Origin: Loripinus fragilis | Taxonomy: Eukaryota > Mollusca > Bivalvia > Lucinida > Lucinidae | Assembly: GCA_964019695.1 (NCBI GenBank) | Contig: OZ026515.1 | Location: 73,295,644 to 73,359,643, forward strand | DNA: 64,000 bases | Direction: 5' to 3' | Shown here: positions 10,601-23,070 of the stretch, piece after piece | Position numbering within the stretch: position 1 is the first letter of the stretch | Layout of the letters: the number at the start of each line of letters is the position of its first letter | Position numbers and translations under genes: made by a program | Notes under the pieces: model-generated | Seen by the model: only the letters and a program-made list of their open reading frames with translations | Databases searched by the model: none | Told to the model about the DNA's origin: nothing

Positions 10601-11179
10601 TTATTACAATGTTTCTTGTACTATCTAAATAAAATCACATGCTCCGTTAAATCGTGCTAAAATAAATAAACAAACGTTTCTAGTAATTTGAGAAATCGTA
10701 GCATCTGATAAAAAAAATAAGTGACATTTCTTCATTTTACCATTTGACGTCAATAAGAAATGCTTATAGGGGTAAAATGTAAAATAGTAAGTAAGTATGA
10801 TCAGGAAACACCACAATCACAAAGCGCAGACAACCCCATGGCACGGCGAGGAAGAGCCACTCAAACTTCACGAGACACCAGGAAGACACATTAAGCAAAG
10901 CAACCAGCTCCCTCTTCCCAATCAAGATGATTGCAATACTAGAATGGACATAAAGTAACATACAACAAAACATAGCACAATTACAGACTCCCACAATGGG
11001 AGTAACAATAAACAAAAAGTCAACAATAACAGAACCACCCCCCTAGAACAGACAGCAGCCTAAACCTCTGGGGGCTAAAATGCATATTACTGGCTCCAAA
11101 TATTCGCCCTAGATTCTGCTGTTGTTGAAGTACAAGAAATGTTAACCTCGCATGGTCTAATGATCTATTGGGGTATTAG
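10601..11179. other. Intergenic, nothing identified
   Basis: Overlapping minus-strand frames of 63 and 83 codons occur between 10625 and 11015, but they show no domain and no splice context that would favour a gene. Confidence 0.35.
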
Positions 11180-13700
11180 TTTATACAATGGTTTTGTCCT
11201 AATTTTTAAGTTTCATTGATATTCGTGGATATGCAAAAGAGATAATTTTCATATATTGCCATAAGATGTCAAATTGCATCGCTGATGGTATAGAAAATGC
11301 AACAATGGTGGTTTGGTGATAGTTTTGGGCTGAAATTAGTTATTTATGGTGTTTTTTTAATGATTTTCCCTTATTTTTAAGGTTTTTATTTATATTCATG
11401 AATAGGCAAAATAGATAATTTGCTTTTCCGGGCATGGAATAAAAGGCCGATATCTAACTTTAATTTTGTACTAAGTTATTTAGTCTATGATAAGTAGCAG
11501 CTGAGATATGATTGTATTTTGTAGGTACATACCCGTCCTTGAGAAAAGCGTTATGGGTTGCCATGGCAACCATGCATTTTCACATAGCCCAAACTGGAAT
11601 CGACAAGTTGCTTTGGTTTTATCTGTCGTCACAATGTCCATTCTTTCTAGCAATACTTATAAAATGTGTTACATGATCTATATATAAAAAGTAACAGCAT
11701 TTAAATTCCTTAGTGCCCCAGGGTCGTATAAGACCAGCCTTGCGTCCTCAGGACACCTTATCATGGGCGTCAAATTATTTTGTGGGACCACCTTCAATAG
11801 GTGAAAGTATAGGTGAAACCCCGTTTTGGCTATGTGAAATTGCGTGTCTTCCATGGCGACCAATAATGCGATTAAAAAAGTTGGGTAGGTCCCTACTAAT
11901 TACTTATATCTCAGACGAAACCCATCCTAAAGTACTTTTTTCGAAAAAAATAAAGGTAAGACATAGCAGCTTCATTCAGGGGTATAGTATGCTTATTATC
12001 AAATTTGCATATTCATGAAAATTAATGAATACATTAGAAATAAAAGGAAAATCGTAAAATATAAAGAGGGTGTACCCACAAAGAATCTTACATTTCAGCT
12101 CCGAATTATTTTAGACAACCACTCTTGGTACCAAATAATAGCCAAAACACTGCACTTTTACCTTATGGTCCATTATGCAAATTTCTAACGTTCCCACTCA
12201 TATATATTAATCAAAATATTAAAAATAAGAGAAAATTATGGAAACATTAATGGGGTGTACTTACAAAATTACACATATGTCAGCTGCTAGTTATCCTACT
12301 CTTCTAAGCTTGTTCTCAAATTAAAACCTAAGACTAATATTCATCTTTTGCGTTCTTCTTTCTTTTTAATGTTTTCTTATATATTCACGAGTATGCAAAT
12401 TAGATCAGTTGCAGGGCCATAGCATTGTATTTGTGATTGGTGAGACCTAGTTGAAGCACCGAATGTGCGAACGCGAGAGCCGACGGCGCGAAGCTGTGCT
12501 AGGGGGTCGGGGGCATGCTTCCCCGGAAAATTTTTGAAAAATTGGTGCAATTTGGTGAGTTTTGGCTCATTTTCTGAGAGTAAATTTTTTGTTCAGAAAG
12601 CATTATTTTTCAACAGAGAAAACACAAAAGTTTGAAAATCATAGTTCAAATGGACTTGTGGATAAAAATATGCACACCTATGAATGAATTCAACTGCTAT
12701 ATTACTTGTTTGTGGGTTTTATCTGACACAGTGAAAAAAGGGGCATCAATTTCAAATTGTAGAACTCTATGTGTAGGTAAGTTATGCGACCCTTTGTTCT
12801 CGCGTCGGCACACATTTGACCATAAGCGCCCCACCCCCCACCCCCGCCCCTCTAGCTATAGTAGCGCTACTGGTTAAATCGGGCCGATGAAGCCGTCCGA
12901 ATTGACTGAAAAATTGTTGACACGTCACCGGGAATTATAACCTCAAACAAAAAGACTAAATGCATGCATTTCTAATGTATGCTGACTTAAAAATACCTCT
13001 GATTCCCATTGCTGCTGTACAAGCAGTTTCCGTCCCCTTTGGTCTTTACAGCAGAGAAATTGTTTTGAAATTCTTCGGGCATCAAAACTTGAGATAAAAC
13101 ATCTTCTTGAATGTCATAATTTTGTTGGCGGAATGTTTTTATTGCTTTAATTCTATCTCTATAAAGTTCCTCTAGTTAATCTGCCCTCCCCTCTCGCATT
13201 AACGCACATAACCTCGAAAAATCACGCGGCACACCGGCCATTGTCCTTGACTGAGTTCTAGGCAAATAAATAAGTAGAACTCTGTAGTCTACAAGCACTG
13301 CAGTCTTTGGAAACCGCGATTCGTATATACGATATGCCGAACCCATTTCCTGATTTCTTCTTTTTGTGCACTTTTTTTTTTTTTTTTTCTAGGTAAAATA
13401 TTGATGAGACATGTCGCATCAGCAGAAATTATTGGTGCGACCATGTCGCACCAGTCGCACCTTCAGCTACGCCCATGAGTTGTATATTCCTCATTGGGCC
13501 AACGAGCTGTATCTCAACTTTCATTTGGTACCATGTTTGGTAGTCAAGGATATATAGCAGCTGAAATATAGGTTATTTTGTAAGTCACACCATTCTAATT
13601 TTCTACTATTTTTGACTTATTCTTATGTGTTCTTTAATATTCGCGAATATGCAAATAAGATATTTCGAAATTCATATAATCATACGGTCGCATACCTGTA
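11180..13700. repeat. Old degenerate repeat field (ATATTCATGAATATGCAAAT family)
   Basis: Related blocks with the core ATATTCRNGAATATGCAAA followed by AGAT recur near 11218, 11390, 12370 and 13640; an inverted copy lies near 12000 and a partial one near 12172. Each sits among similar surrounding sequence (TTTTTAAG, CATATCTCAACTTT). The units are too diverged to give a clean period. Another element appears to interrupt the field at about 12420-13490. Confidence 0.5.
12420..13490. mobile_element. Probable insertion with CCCCGGAAAATTTT-type left part, boundaries uncertain
   Basis: The left part carries GGGGGCATGCTTCCCCGG and AAAATTTTTGAAAAATT. The right part ends with repeated GTGCGACC/GTCGCACC motifs and CAGCTACGCCCATGAG. 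It splits sequence that resembles the surrounding degenerate field on both sides. Terminal repeats are not clear, so the limits are estimates. Confidence 0.4.
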
Positions 13701-14679
13701 TCTCAACTTTTGATCTAGAAAAAAAACACATAATATTTAACTTAAAAGCGTACTTAAAAAGCTTTAATGCTTTGTACACTAATGGATTCTTCCTTCTGGT
13801 TTGATACAATACGCTCGGAATAGTCCATTGTAAGTACATGTATCTAGGGGTGTCAGGTTATAATTTTAAAACATGTATTATTTTGTCTGAGGATCTGCTT
13901 TACCTTAAGTTTACAGTCTACTGACCCTGGTGAAATGCAGCATTTCATCTGGGTCTCCTCTGTTTGCAAAAGTACTCATTTTTGTTTCGCAAATACAAAG
14001 GGATAAAATTTACAAAAATACCCAGTTGAAAATTAAGCATTCCATTAAAAAATTTGAATATCTACAGAGTTCTACTTATTTATTTAGATTTACAATGCTA
14101 AAATGAATGGAAAGGGAATGCGTAACATATTTAGTTGTTCAAAAATAATTAAGGTACTGCATTCATTGATTATTTCATGATTCCTGGTTGCTTATAATAC
14201 AATTAGCTTCTTTTGCTGCTCTGTTCCTCTTTGACATACCACAATTAAGAGGTTTCACCTAATGATGAGATAATGACAAGTGCTTTGGTATCCATTCTAC
14301 TTTAAAGCATTTTTCATCTTAGACATAATGTGCTGTCATATGGAGGATTCATCTGGATTCTGGAGCATTCAACTTCGACTGATGGAGGATTAAGGTATTA
14401 ATAGAAGGTTATAGTTTCAGTCTCATGTGCTGGAAAAATGCTTTATTTGTACTTATTTCCTTCATATGGGCTGCAGCCTGTGAATATAACATACAAATTC
14501 TGGGGTATCCCTCTTCTTCCCACCCTATGGCGCCTTGATATTTGACTCTCTCAAGAGCTGGAGCCTTAATGTGGGAATCTTAATATTGGGCTTACCGAAG
14601 AGTTAAATTGGTGGCTGAGGTATGAATATTTGCAACTATAAATGTAACTATAAAAGTCTTAGTAGCAATATTATATATA
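13701..14679. other. Intergenic, one long inverted-repeat partner
   Basis: CTACAGAGTTCTACTTATTT near 14065 is the exact inverse of a 24-base stretch at about 13268-13291. No gene is recognised. Confidence 0.45.
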
Positions 14680-16054
14680 CACGAGGGACGTTTTTTATGT
14701 TCGTAGAAAGGTGGATTAAATGAAAACAGCGAAAGTAAATGCATACTTCATGTATATATTTGGTAAGATTGAGCTTTCATCTATTCATGCAACTTAAAAT
14801 TATTTCAAAATGCATTACTTTAACGATTTCAAGAGGCAAAGCCATACCTATATATCGGACACTGGAAATATGGTAGAAATAAGACATTTATGGACTTAGT
14901 CTCTGACAGAACGTTAGTAAAAATTGCATCAAAATGGGTACATAGCCATACACAGCTTCCGAAAATTGGCTGCAGATAAAGGACACAAAGTGCTACAATA
15001 TTACATGACCATTATAGCGTATACGCAACAATTATTTGATATGGAGGATTTATTTGGAACCTCAGCAAATAGTACAGAAGGCGTATACACGTTTATTGTA
15101 AAAAGTTGACACAAGTGGAAGTTGGATACGCGCTTTTGAATGTGGCTTAATATGTTAGCTGTAAAGTACTATTATAATTTTTCTTGTTTATATGGTAGAT
15201 GGAAGTGTTATGGCAACTTTCATCTCAAAACAAAGTTAATACTTGTGTTTTATTAGAAATGAACGGCAAAATAAATAGCATAGAGAGTGCTAAAATCCCT
15301 TATTTTGCGCATAAATGACGTCATGGAGCGTTAATATATTTAGAAAATACATTAAAACTGTTTTGTGCCTCTTAACAGGTGTTAGAATTACAGAAATAAG
15401 AAAATTATGCAGACCTGACTGTTATAAATTTTTCTACGCCGGGTTGATTTACCCCACCCACTTTTTATAACATGGGGGTATGAAAGTTCCTGAGATTGCC
15501 AGGTACACGCTTTAATCGATACATCAATATAACTGCTGACGAATGATTGAGTATATAATGTGCTATGCAAAACCAGAAGAAATATAAAAAAAATGGTCAT
15601 AATTGTAATTTTAACAGATATAATAAACACCACTTGCCTGTGATTATTTTGGTAATTGATGGGTGTTTTAAAATTGTTATAGAAAAGCAAACAACATGTC
15701 TATAGTTTTGCTGCACTTGTCTACGATTAGCGTTTGAATAACTAATTTTGATGGTGCAAAAGAAAAATCTGCTTGACAAATGTGATTCTATCACCATAGC
15801 GAATGGAACATAACAGCGTCTAATTTCCTAATGGTTGCATGGTTAAAATTACATGGATTTCGGTCATTGTCCTTTTCTTTGCCTTTTCAAAGCTATATAT
15901 CTTGACCGAACTAAGAGCTAATCATGTAAAATTTATATCAGTTGATAGACAGAAGCTAGACCTTTCAAAATATATATACGAGTACTTATGGTACCGTAAA
16001 TTCTATATTTGTAGAGATACAGCTCGATTCTACGAACATAAAAAATGACCCTCG
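14680..16054. mobile_element. Mariner-like TIR element, about 1.37 kb, no intact transposase
   Basis: The left end reads CACGAGGGACG then TTTTTTATGTTCGTAGAA. The right end is its inverse, TTCTACGAACATAAAAAA then TGACCCTCG. TA dinucleotides flank both ends. The CGAGGG start, length and TA target fit mariner-like elements. No mariner catalytic motif was recognised. A 69-codon frame (15839-16048, plus) with a hydrophobic N-terminus runs into the right terminal repeat; its meaning is unknown. Confidence 0.65.
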
Positions 16055-16272
16055 TATATAGGTAAATCTCTGCGTTCACAATTTAACTGCAATATTTCGA
16101 AGTTTTTGTAAAATTACCATTTTAAAAAGGCAGAAAGTTGGTCGTGTGACCAGGCAAATATGGCGGAAAGTGAAAATAAGTTTTAAAAGCATTTTGATCA
16201 TTTTTGATAATATACCAAAACCTGGTAAACGTTTTATAATTCAAAAATAAAAGCCCTGCAGGCATGCATCAT

Positions 16273-16903
16273 ACCCCGCCATGAAATGTTTTTATTACAT
16301 GGCAAACCTTAAATCAAGGGCCATATTTATTAAAATAAAATGCAGTTTTATCAACCAGGATCTTATATACAAATTTTCATTATATTTTCAAGTCAAGGGC
16401 CTAAACTCTGTAGTTTTTGACAAAATTTAACCATTTGCAATCGCATAACACTCCATCCTATTATCAACTCTCATGCAAAGTTTGAAGAAAAAATTTAAAA
16501 TAATACTCAAGAAAGAGCACCGAATTTTTTACATAAAAAGGGCAATAACTCTGTGCTTATTTGACAAAATTTATCCATCTATGTACCCAATCCACTTCTC
16601 CCCAATATCAACTCATATACAAAGTGTGCGTCGAATCTGCCAAAAAATGTCCAAGATGGGGCACAAAAACAATTTTAAGAGAAATCTAGGGCAATAACTC
16701 TGTGTTTATTTGACGAAATTTACCCATCTACACTCCTAAACCACTCCTCTCCAATATAAACTCTTATATAAAGTTTGAAGAAAATCAGTCAAAACATATT
16801 CAAAATAGAGAGCGGAAATGAAATGGAGATGGACGGACACTCAACCCAAATTTTTGAATTGAGGGTATACCATAATACCCCGCACTTTTAAGTGGCGGGT
16901 ATA
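16273..16903 (-). repeat. Tandem-core dispersed repeat with ACCCCGCC ends
   Basis: Starts near ATACCCCGCCATGAAA and ends with a hairpin at 16874-16903 (ATACCCCGCACTTTTAAGTG then GCGGGTAT). Before the hairpin lies a short GGACGGACACTC tract. The core holds two to three units of about 150 bases with GGGCAATAACTCTGTG and TATTTGACAAAATTTA. The hairpin is nearly identical to the one opening the element at 37867, in opposite orientation. Confidence 0.75.
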
Positions 16904-17780
16904 GAAAAGGTTAATAAGAATGTACAGTGATGAATTAATTTTGTGGTTGTCATGTCAATCCTGAAATAACATCGTCACAGTTAACTCTTTCTTGATGCCA
17001 GTGTTGTCTGGTGATCCTAATTTGCAAACAGTGAGGACCCAGATCAGGACTGACAAAACATCAGGCCAGGTCTGAATTCAAACTGACTCTGATGGATTCC
17101 TTGAGGGATTTCTTTTTAGAAAGTACTAGAATTGGGCTCTTGTTAAGATAAAAACAGCCATCATTGCACTTGTAGATATCAATCAAACCCTTGTCCTGCT
17201 GAATCTAGATACAGTATATCCTGTTTTTAAACCGTGTGGTAACTGGTCAGGATCCTCTATTTTCCATACAGGTTGTGGTAATGGAACTGGTTTGTCAAAA
17301 TTTTGCTGTAAGCACAGATGATTTTATTTTCAGCAGTACAAAGGTTAACATTTTAAAACTTTACAATTTGTGTGCGAAATTGTTGTCATTTTGTGTATAT
17401 GTAATACATTCTATTACATTCTAGGGTTCCCAAACCCTTTAAAATGCAAATTTTAGGGTTTGTTGACCTCTCTATGTCATAATTAAGATTTTGTTTTAAT
17501 TCAAATCTATTTGACTTGAATCACACTTCAACATAAATTGATACAATAGGAATGGGATCTGGTATGCATTTATTATGCACAAAAGGTGTCACAGTTTGGA
17601 ATTTCCATTCTCTTAACCAGCATATGAATTTTGACCAAACTTGCATACATGTAGGAACATTGTTGCAGGGATAATGCTGGGATGGGACAGAACCATTTTT
17701 TGACTTGTTACAGTTAACTATAAATAAACTTTTATTTTTGGTGGGCCCCATATGATAAGCTAATCAGATACATGTATATC
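16904..17780. other. Intergenic, no gene seen
   Basis: A fragment of the CAAACAGTG palindromic family lies at 17026-17075 (GCAAACAGTGAGGACCCAG). Nothing else is supported. Confidence 0.45.
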
Positions 17781-17789
17781 ACTAGTTTT

Positions 17790-18160
17790 GCTCTAATAGT
17801 CAGGGGCCATCGGGACTCCCGTGCAAATTTGATGCCGATTTATGGTGACCTATACTAAATCAAACTTTAGGGGATAACCAATGAAAATCACCTGGTCACC
17901 CATCTGGGTTTCACGTCTGGACGAAATTATGACGTCATCAAAATAGTGTACATTGTGTCAGTGCCGTTCAAACGTTATGTCCAATGTAGTCTATGGCAAT
18001 CGGCACTTTCTTGAATTTTGTTTGCCAATTTCAGTCGGAATATACCAAATTTAATCTTAGGTGGTAAATAATTAAAATTCACATGTCCACACATGAGTTT
18101 CGCGTCAAAACAAAAGGATGACGTTACCAGAATGATTTTTTTCATTGCCAATGCATGTAA
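17790..18160. repeat. Two diverged direct repeat units of about 190 bases
   Basis: CAAACTTTAGGGGATAACCA...TTTCACGTC near 17862 and ATTTAATCTTAGGTGGTAAA...TTTCGCGTC near 18050 follow the same order, both ending near ATGACGT. This looks like an old tandem duplication. Confidence 0.45.
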
Positions 18161-18423
18161 ACATTCCATTAACGTGTTATGACTGAATGCAAACACTTTT
18201 AAATTGTTACATTTTAAATATTTTCAGATAGGGCGAAGTCAGTTTGAGTGTGGGACGTAAATTCCGTCACAATTTACGGAAAATAGCATTACGGTGAACG
18301 AAAAACAATCAGTGTTTGTGATAACAAACGGGTTAAATATAATCTCTAATGCTTATCCTATACCAAAAGAAAAGACAGTAGTACTAACTCATTGGCATGA
18401 ATAACCCACTATCAACCAAACTT

Positions 18424-18633
18424 CAGTCCGATTTTGACCTCTGAAGGATCAAAAATTAGATGAGTCTACTTAGTAGCACATGATATGGAAATAAGGATAA
18501 AACCTCTACAAGTTACCCAGTATAGTTCGATAGCGCGGGCAAAAGAAAACTGTTACAATCTGGTTTACCTTTTGCATGCTACTATAGGTAGAATCGTCCA
18601 ATCGTTAATCCTTCAGAGGCCGAAATCAGACTG
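18424..18633. repeat. Foldback MITE-like element, 210 bp
   Basis: The left arm CAGTCCGATTTTGACCTCTG is the imperfect inverse of CAGAGGCCGAAATCAGACTG at the right end. Pairing continues for about 60 bases per arm (TGAAGGAT, then TAGTAGCA). No coding content. Confidence 0.7.
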
Positions 18634-18708
18634 TAAGGCATTCTTGTTGATATGGTTAAAGAAATACCTGAATCCACATAAAATAGTAATTCAAAAGTCA
18701 TAAGCATA

Positions 18709-19751
18709 CAGTGAGCCACTTCAGTTACGCACCACTTTTTAAGGGCCCACATTTTTTCACAAAAATGCTGGAATCGAACATTCTCTATGGGAATTTACTT
18801 ATTGACATTTTATCTTTAAGATGACATCGAAAAAAAAATATCGGAATCACTCATGTGAATCATTCTGCTACGCCAAAGGCAATTTTGACAATAGTGCACG
18901 ATTGCACGTGCATTCTGAGCGTCTATATTTTCTATTTGCGTTTTGCGCTAGGCATTATCTATGGTGATCGTTGTGACAGAAAAACACCAAAAACAATTAT
19001 TTTATTCAAGTAAACCCCCTTTTTTCGGTCGTTGAAATCAGTAACACTGTTACTGTTTGAAGAAATGCTCGTTTTGACGACATATTAACGTCAGTTACAT
19101 TAATCGAACAGATTTCCTTCGTAAATTGTCTTGTTATGAGTCACTTGTTGACATAGAAGTATCAAAACACTAAAACATCTTATCATTGACACGTCTTAAA
19201 GCCTTGGAAGTAGTGACGTCATCACTAACGTCAACACCGTGACGCTAATAAATCAATTATTTTACGAAAATAAATGGCGGATACATGGTTGTTTAAAATG
19301 AAACTATAAAAGAAGTGTTTTGATGACTGGTTTACTAAGAATCATACGAAATTTTATCTAACTTTAAAAAACTACTAAAATCAACTTTTTTTCAAAACTT
19401 GGCCAGCTGGGAACTAAACTAGTAAAACGTTATTTTTTTTTATAAATTTAACAAACACATTCCAGTCTTAGATATTGCAAAAATAAATCAGTTCTTTTCT
19501 CTGGCATAGCAGAAATTCGACCCTGAAAAAAGTGCAATGTGATCTGAGTTTCATTCGAAATAATGCATTGTGAAATGGTGTTTTGAGGGTGGTGGCCTTC
19601 AAGATCCATTTTCTCATTTGTTTCTGATCTGATCACAATACAATTTCAATGGCTAATGCAACTGTAGATGCGTTTTACGCTGGTAGTATCTTATTTCTTT
19701 TTTGAATAATTTTACACTTTATAAGTGGTGCGTAACTAAAGTGGCTCACTG
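18709..19751. mobile_element. Tc1/mariner-type TIR element, 1,043 bp, non-autonomous
   Basis: The left terminus CAGTGAGCCACTTCAGTTAC (18709-18736 in full) matches the inverse of 19724-19751 at 27 of 28 positions. Both sides carry a TA dinucleotide (18707-18708 and 19752-19753), the target of Tc1/mariner elements. No transposase motif can be read in either strand, so it is either an internally rearranged or a non-autonomous member. It lies 33 bases past the end of the minus-strand transposon-protein relic at 19785. Confidence 0.8.
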
Positions 19752-19784
19752 TATATCTCACTGGCAATATTTTTTCATGGGTCC

Positions 19785-20397
19785 TCATCTGCTCCACAAC
19801 AAATCGGTACAATATAAATGGTAAGCTTTGCACTTACACCGAGATGTTTCGCATAAAGACTTGCTGCAACAACAGTCTATCAGCTGCAGAGGGGCTTCAG
19901 GGGCAAAAGGCAATGTCGTCATAACGGAAATATATCTATTACATTCCCACTTCCAACCATAATTGTCAGCATTGGTTTGCCGGGATTAATGTCAGGTGCG
20001 GATTTCCAAATGATGAATTGATATTGCGTACGTTTGACACCTTTGAGAAACGCAGCTCTTGAAGGTGGTTGGTTTTGCAATTCAGCTTTTTTTCTCCAAA
20101 ACATCCACAACCTTCACTCAGTGAGTCGAACAATATCAGCGTCTGGCTGATACAATTTACAAACGTATTCCTCTAGTGCATCCGTCACACTGCTTTCCAA
20201 TGGAACTGAGCGGAGGTAACAGAATGCTTCTTGGATAAAGTCTTTAGCATTGCTGAATGCCTGCCAACATGAAAACTTGCCATTTCCTGACAATGATCAG
20301 TAAATATCAGCACCCGCAAGTGCATGGAATCCAATCAGAACGCTAGTTGTGGCATCACCAATGGCATAGAGAACGGCTGATAAATTGCCATCTTAAA
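19785..20397 (-). pseudogene. C-terminal relic of a transposon-associated protein (FHALTGCD / CKC family)
   Basis: Minus-strand translation gives LIGFHALAGADIY, a stop, SLSGNGKFSCWQAF, LEEYVCKLYQPDADIV, then RKKAELQNQPPSRAAF and QYQFIIWKSAPD. After a frameshift it continues GWKWECNRYISVMTTLPFAP and CCCSKSLCETSRCKCKA. This order (FHA.TGCD, G.GK, C.LY, LPPT..A, Y....W, GW, PAP, CxC) is that of a widespread uncharacterised protein family in corals and bivalves, usually carried by mobile DNA. Two in-frame TGA codons and one frameshift show it is dead. The related upstream region of such proteins appears at 33171-34310 and 50182-51320, in separate insertions. Family recall is from memory; no formal name is offered. 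Confidence 0.7.
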
Positions 20398-21749
20398 TAA
20401 GCGCCCTGATCTTAGAAACTGGGTGATATATAAGCAAGACTGATCAAGAAAATGTAAAATATCCACACGCTGCAACAAAAACAAATTTGCTCATCAGTAA
20501 ACTGAGGGTAGGAATCGCAATATCTCATATAAAACAAACGATTTAAGATAGAAAGGCAAACTTTATTTTTGTATTCGTCAATTGAGTATTTGTTTGTAAA
20601 ACCTAATCTAAAACGAGTTGAAACCAACACAGAGCAGTTCCTAAACTAATTGACCATAGACAGAATTACCCTTTTTAAATTATAATTCAGCTCATGTTAC
20701 GCACATAATACAAAGTTATGTTAAACAGCTTTCATATGTAGTAAAGACATCCAGTATGCAGACTATTAGAATTTCAATTGATTAGCTAGTTTGAATGCCT
20801 TCCTTCTGTAGCTCAAACATTCAATGTTTTTCTCAAATTGATACAGTAACATATGTAACAAGCTGTTACATGCTAACATCCAGGCTTACAGTATGCAAAC
20901 ATCTCTTATAAGATGCACATTAATTGTTTTTATAAAAGATAGAGTATGCCTGCTGAATTCCAAAGGGGTTTGTGCTGGAGCAGTCCCTTACTCAGCTTGC
21001 AGTCAAAATACTATTTGATGATTCTACTGGTTTTGATGAGATGAGGTGGACAATTATTTAACCAGAGAAGCAGTAATCATGGATATTGAATATGACTTGG
21101 ATAAGGATTATTTCAGAATATTTACATTAGATAGGAACATTTACTAAATTGTCCTGTTTAAATGTGAAGCTATTAGTTTCGATGTCCCTCTAAGCTCTAT
21201 CTATATTTTAGTGTTTTACATATTAGGAGCTATTGAAAAAAGTTTATTTATAACATCTGTAACAAAGGTATTGGGACTTAATAATCTTCAATGAATTAAT
21301 GCCTAAGATTTAGGCACCAGAGGCAAGAGACTTATAGGAAAACATGCGAAATATATTCACTTTTCCCTGAAATATCATCTCTTACATAAAGTCAATGTCC
21401 TTGCTCATTTATTATGCAATGTGACATATCTTACAGCCTTTAACTAACAAGTATCTTTGGTCTTGTTGTAAAACCTACAAAATCTATAGAATTCTTTATT
21501 ATATGAACAAGACATTCCCAAACATGTTAGATATCCAGAAGCAGGAAATATTTTTATATATCTTTACTTAGATAATATCTACCAGATTTGGCTCCTTAAA
21601 CTGGGTGTATGGGTTGTTTAATTGCTCATATAAGACACTATATTTAACGTAGAAATGCAAACTTTGGTTTTTCACTAAGCCAAATGAGTATGTTAGTACA
21701 AAAAATCAAAACATTTATAAATATGCAATTATCAGCTATAAAAGTAAAT
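20398..21749. other. Intergenic, no gene seen
   Basis: AT-rich; no repeat ends or coding region recognised. Confidence 0.4.
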
Positions 21750-22440
21750 GTCAAGTAATGTATTTTCATGTAAATTCTTAATTTTCTTGTAAATGCATCC
21801 GCTCCTTAACCGTGGGATGTAGCAATATAAAACTTTGCTGGTGCATAGGTCACATGATGTCGAGGGTACTGGAAAACATTTTGTATAACCTTGACCCCAA
21901 GGTCAAAGTCGAATAATATATTCATGTAAATGCATCTTCTCCTTAACCATGGGATGTAGCAACATCAAACTTTGGTGGTGCATAGGTCACAGAATGTCGA
22001 GGGTACTGGGCAACATTTCGTGTAACCTTGACCCCTTGACATTGGGGTCAAGGTCAAATAATGTATTTTCTTGGTAATGCATCCTCTTAACCATTGGCCA
22101 TAGCAACTTCAAACTTTGCAGGTACATAGGTCACATGATGTAGAGGGCAATGCTTTATGTGATCTAGACCTTGGCCCATGGGTCAAGGTCAAATCAAATA
22201 TTTCTTGTAAATGCTTTTTCTCCTAAACCTTTGGTAAAATCAGCTTCAAACTTTGCAGGTGCATAAGTCATATGATGTAGGGGATACTGGGCAACGTTTC
22301 ATGTTTGTCCTTGACCTAAGGCCAAGGTCAAAAAGTGAAATAATGTACTTTCTTGTAAATGCATTTCCTCCTAAACCTTTGGACGTAGCAACTTCAAACT
22401 TTGCTGATACTTTGGTTAGATCAAAAGCGGGTATTTGCAA
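21750..22440 (-). repeat. Tandem-core repeat (GACCTTGACC family), inverted, truncated
   Basis: About four to five units of 138-142 bases, each with the inverse block GCAACTTCAAACTTTGC then CATAGGTCACATGATGT and a CCTTGACCCC segment. The GACG tail and terminal hairpin seen at 450-543 are missing, so this copy is cut at its terminal end. AAGCGGGTAT near 22424 may be a stray remnant of a terminal motif. Confidence 0.8.
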
Positions 22441-23050
22441 TAGAATTTCGAAGCAGACGTTTATGTCATGCGCTGCATTGTGAGCGGTACAAAAGACTAG
22501 CAGTTATACCACAGAGAATCAGAAATAAGAAGCATAAAACTCTCAAGTCTAATGAGATTTTCCAGACCACAACATAGCAGGTTTCCAGTTTCTAATACAC
22601 AGTATTCAAGATTGACACCTCCATATGAACTTTTATATAAACTTTTATATAAACATTTTAAAAGAAACATTTTATAAACTTTTTAACCTGTATATAGAGA
22701 CTCTCATAACGTGTAAATAGGGTGGTGGACTAAATCAACCATTTTAACTGTGAAACGGTACTCCAGCGAACTGGAGGTGTGCCAACTGTGGCAGAATATC
22801 TTCAAGAACAGAACAGAACAGGTGGTGTACCATCGACTGAAGTCTGGTTTGTTTTCTGTTTGTTTCTAAAATGAATAATTCGTCTCGAACTAGGAAATAT
22901 TTTAACAATTTTTTAATAAGTGCAAAGCTGACATCCAGTTTTGATTTTCATCACAATATTTCATCTCAATGTTCATAATTTTAATAATAAATCGTGATTT
23001 TATAGACTGATTTTGCTAAAAACCTTGTTTAAAAGCTTCCTCCCGTTCCA

Positions 23051-23070
23051 CGGAAGGAACGTTCCTTCCG
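23051..23070. promoter_or_regulatory. Perfect 20-bp palindrome resembling a heat-shock element
   Basis: CGGAAGGAACGTTCCTTCCG reads the same on both strands and contains GAANNTTC, the core dimer unit of heat-shock factor sites. No gene start is evident beside it, so a role is speculative. Confidence 0.3.

Noticed and set aside
15839..16048. 69-codon frame with hydrophobic N-terminus as a real gene
   Set aside because: It runs into the right terminal repeat of a transposon and has no recognised homologue; kept only as a finding.
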